Positions 63,171-64,000 of a DNA stretch of 64,000 bases are shown piece after piece. Position numbers and translations under genes: made by a program. Source of the DNA: JAEMQF01 sp963850525 (GTDB lineage: Bacteria > Pseudomonadota > Gammaproteobacteria > Burkholderiales > Burkholderiaceae_C); the NCBI GenBank assembly GCA_963850525.1, contig CAWKLQ010000001.1, positions 310,001-374,000 on the forward strand, in the 5' to 3' direction. Numbering within the stretch: position 1 is the stretch's first letter; each line of letters opens with the position of its first letter. The notes beneath the pieces are model-generated. The model was not told where the DNA came from, did no database searches, and saw nothing but the letters and a program-made list of their open reading frames with translations.

Positions 63171-64000
63171 ATGGCTGCATCATCCACCGACTGGCACTAC
63201 CTTGAGTTGCTCGACATCGCGCGGCGCATCCAGGCGCGCGAAATTTCGAGCGTCGACGCAACCAAGGCGCAACTGGCGCGAATTCAAAGGATCGACGGCA
63301 AGCTGAAAGGCTACGCCACCTTGATGGCCGACAGCGCGCTGGCCGACGCCGCCCGCGCCGACGCCGAAATCGCCAAGGGCGAAATCCGCGGCCCGCTGCA
63401 CGGCGCGCCGATCGCTGTAAAGGACCTGTGCTGGACGAAGGGCGTTCCCACTGCCGCGGGAATGACGATCTACGCCGACTTCAGGCCCGACCAAGACGCG
63501 ACCGTCGTGAAGCGCTTGCGCGCTGCCGGCACGGTGATCATGGGCAAACTGCAGCTCACCGAAGGCGCCTACGCCGACCATCACCCGAAGATCGCCGTGC
63601 CGGTCAATCCGTGGAACGCTGCGCACTGGTCGGGCGCGTCGTCCAGTGGCTCGGGCGTGGCCACCGCTGCCGGCCTGTGCTACGGCTCGCTGGGCTCCGA
63701 CACGGGCGGCTCGATCCGCTTCCCGAGCGCCGCGAACGGCCTGACGGGAATCAAGCCCACCTGGGGCCGCGTCAGCCGCTTCGGCGTGTTCGAACTCGCC
63801 GCCACGCTGGACCACATCGGCCCGATGGCGCGCAGCGCCGCCGACGCGGGCGCCTTGCTCGGCGCGATTGCGGGTGCCGACGCGAACGATCCCACCGCCG
63901 TGCAACTTCCCGTGCCCAACTATCTGGCCGGCATGACGCGCGGTCTGCGAGGCTTGCGCATCGGCATCGACGCTGCCTGGAACAGCACTGCAGTGGACGC
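63171..64000 (+). CDS. Amidase family protein, C-terminus beyond window
   Basis: Partial amidase-signature hydrolase: 276 codons seen before the edge. The catalytic triad is visible as Lys in APIAVKDLCW, Ser in SGASSSGSGVA and Ser in SLGSDTGGSIRFPSA. It starts at ATG 63171 (MAASSTDWHYLELLDIARR). It follows the LysR gene and the DUF2848 gene, a frequent trio. The substrate is unknown. Confidence 0.9.
   Translation, partial: MAASSTDWHYLELLDIARRIQAREISSVDATKAQLARIQRIDGKLKGYATLMADSALADAARADAEIAKGEIRGPLHGAPIAVKDLCWTKGVPTAAGMTIYADFRPDQDATVVKRLRAAGTVIMGKLQLTEGAYADHHPKIAVPVNPWNAAHWSGASSSGSGVATAAGLCYGSLGSDTGGSIRFPSAANGLTGIKPTWGRVSRFGVFELAATLDHIGPMARSAADAGALLGAIAGADANDPTAVQLPVPNYLAGMTRGLRGLRIGIDAAWNSTAVD

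Overview
The window is high-GC (roughly two thirds G+C), almost fully coding DNA, read here as a chromosomal segment of a betaproteobacterium, most likely order Burkholderiales. Support comes from conserved gene order (zapB-like, zapA, 6S RNA, EVE-domain gene), a small Trp-rich protein of a type I know from Burkholderiales, several orphan Bug/TctC receptors, and many branched-chain-type ABC importers. No rRNA, CRISPR array, phage, plasmid or transposase gene was seen. One tRNA (Val, CAC) and one 6S RNA are present.

Layout. 1-914: a DNA-repair-like nuclease gene overlapping the start of a gene that leaves the window. 995-5870 (minus): SDR, Bug receptor, ketopantoate-reductase-like protein, MaoC hydratase and zinc-type dehydrogenase. 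5944-8520 (plus): two SDRs and an EamA permease. 8570-11865 (minus): ACAD10/11-like acyl-CoA dehydrogenase and a biotin carboxylase/BCCP protein. 12044-16575: ABC importer A. 16606-23976: a decayed SDR, two acyl-CoA dehydrogenases, two phosphotransferase-fold kinases, a nitroreductase, a trans-2-enoyl-CoA-reductase-like SDR and a small partner protein. 24322-29107: ABC importer B. 29155-32345: a small protein, a CrtC/AttH-like protein and two enoyl-CoA hydratases. 32510-38703: housekeeping and stress genes (degenerate GGDEF protein, TauE permease, EVE protein, 6S RNA, zapA/zapB, Ada-AlkA and Ogt alkylation repair). 38850-42468: an enoyl-CoA hydratase and a large secreted galactose-oxidase-fold protein. 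42544-50257: Bug receptor and ABC importer C with an acyl-CoA synthetase. 50359-55739: acyl-CoA dehydrogenase, cytochrome c, ilvD, lgt, dnaQ and tRNA-Val. 55800-64000: membrane protein, CoA transferase, acyl-CoA dehydrogenase, Bug receptor, enoyl-CoA hydratase, DUF2848 protein, LysR regulator and a truncated amidase.

How it works together. The part from about 1 to 32 kb looks like a dispersed catabolic regulon. A near-identical palindrome, GTACG(C/G)TAGCG(T/A)A, lies in four promoter regions (5919, 12001, 24205, 30715), three of them between divergent units. It would place the dehydrogenase/MaoC/SDR units, the carboxylase, ABC importers A and B and the hydratases under one regulator not encoded here. 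The pairing of phosphotransferase-fold proteins with ACAD10/11-like and other acyl-CoA dehydrogenases resembles the kinase-dependent route for 4-hydroxyacyl-CoAs (mammalian ACAD10/11; bacterial levulinate Lva pathway). The substrate cannot be read from the sequence.

A second theme is a family of seven paired palindromic repeats (REPIN-like), all between genes, four ending 12-25 bases before a start codon and two carrying compensated stem changes.
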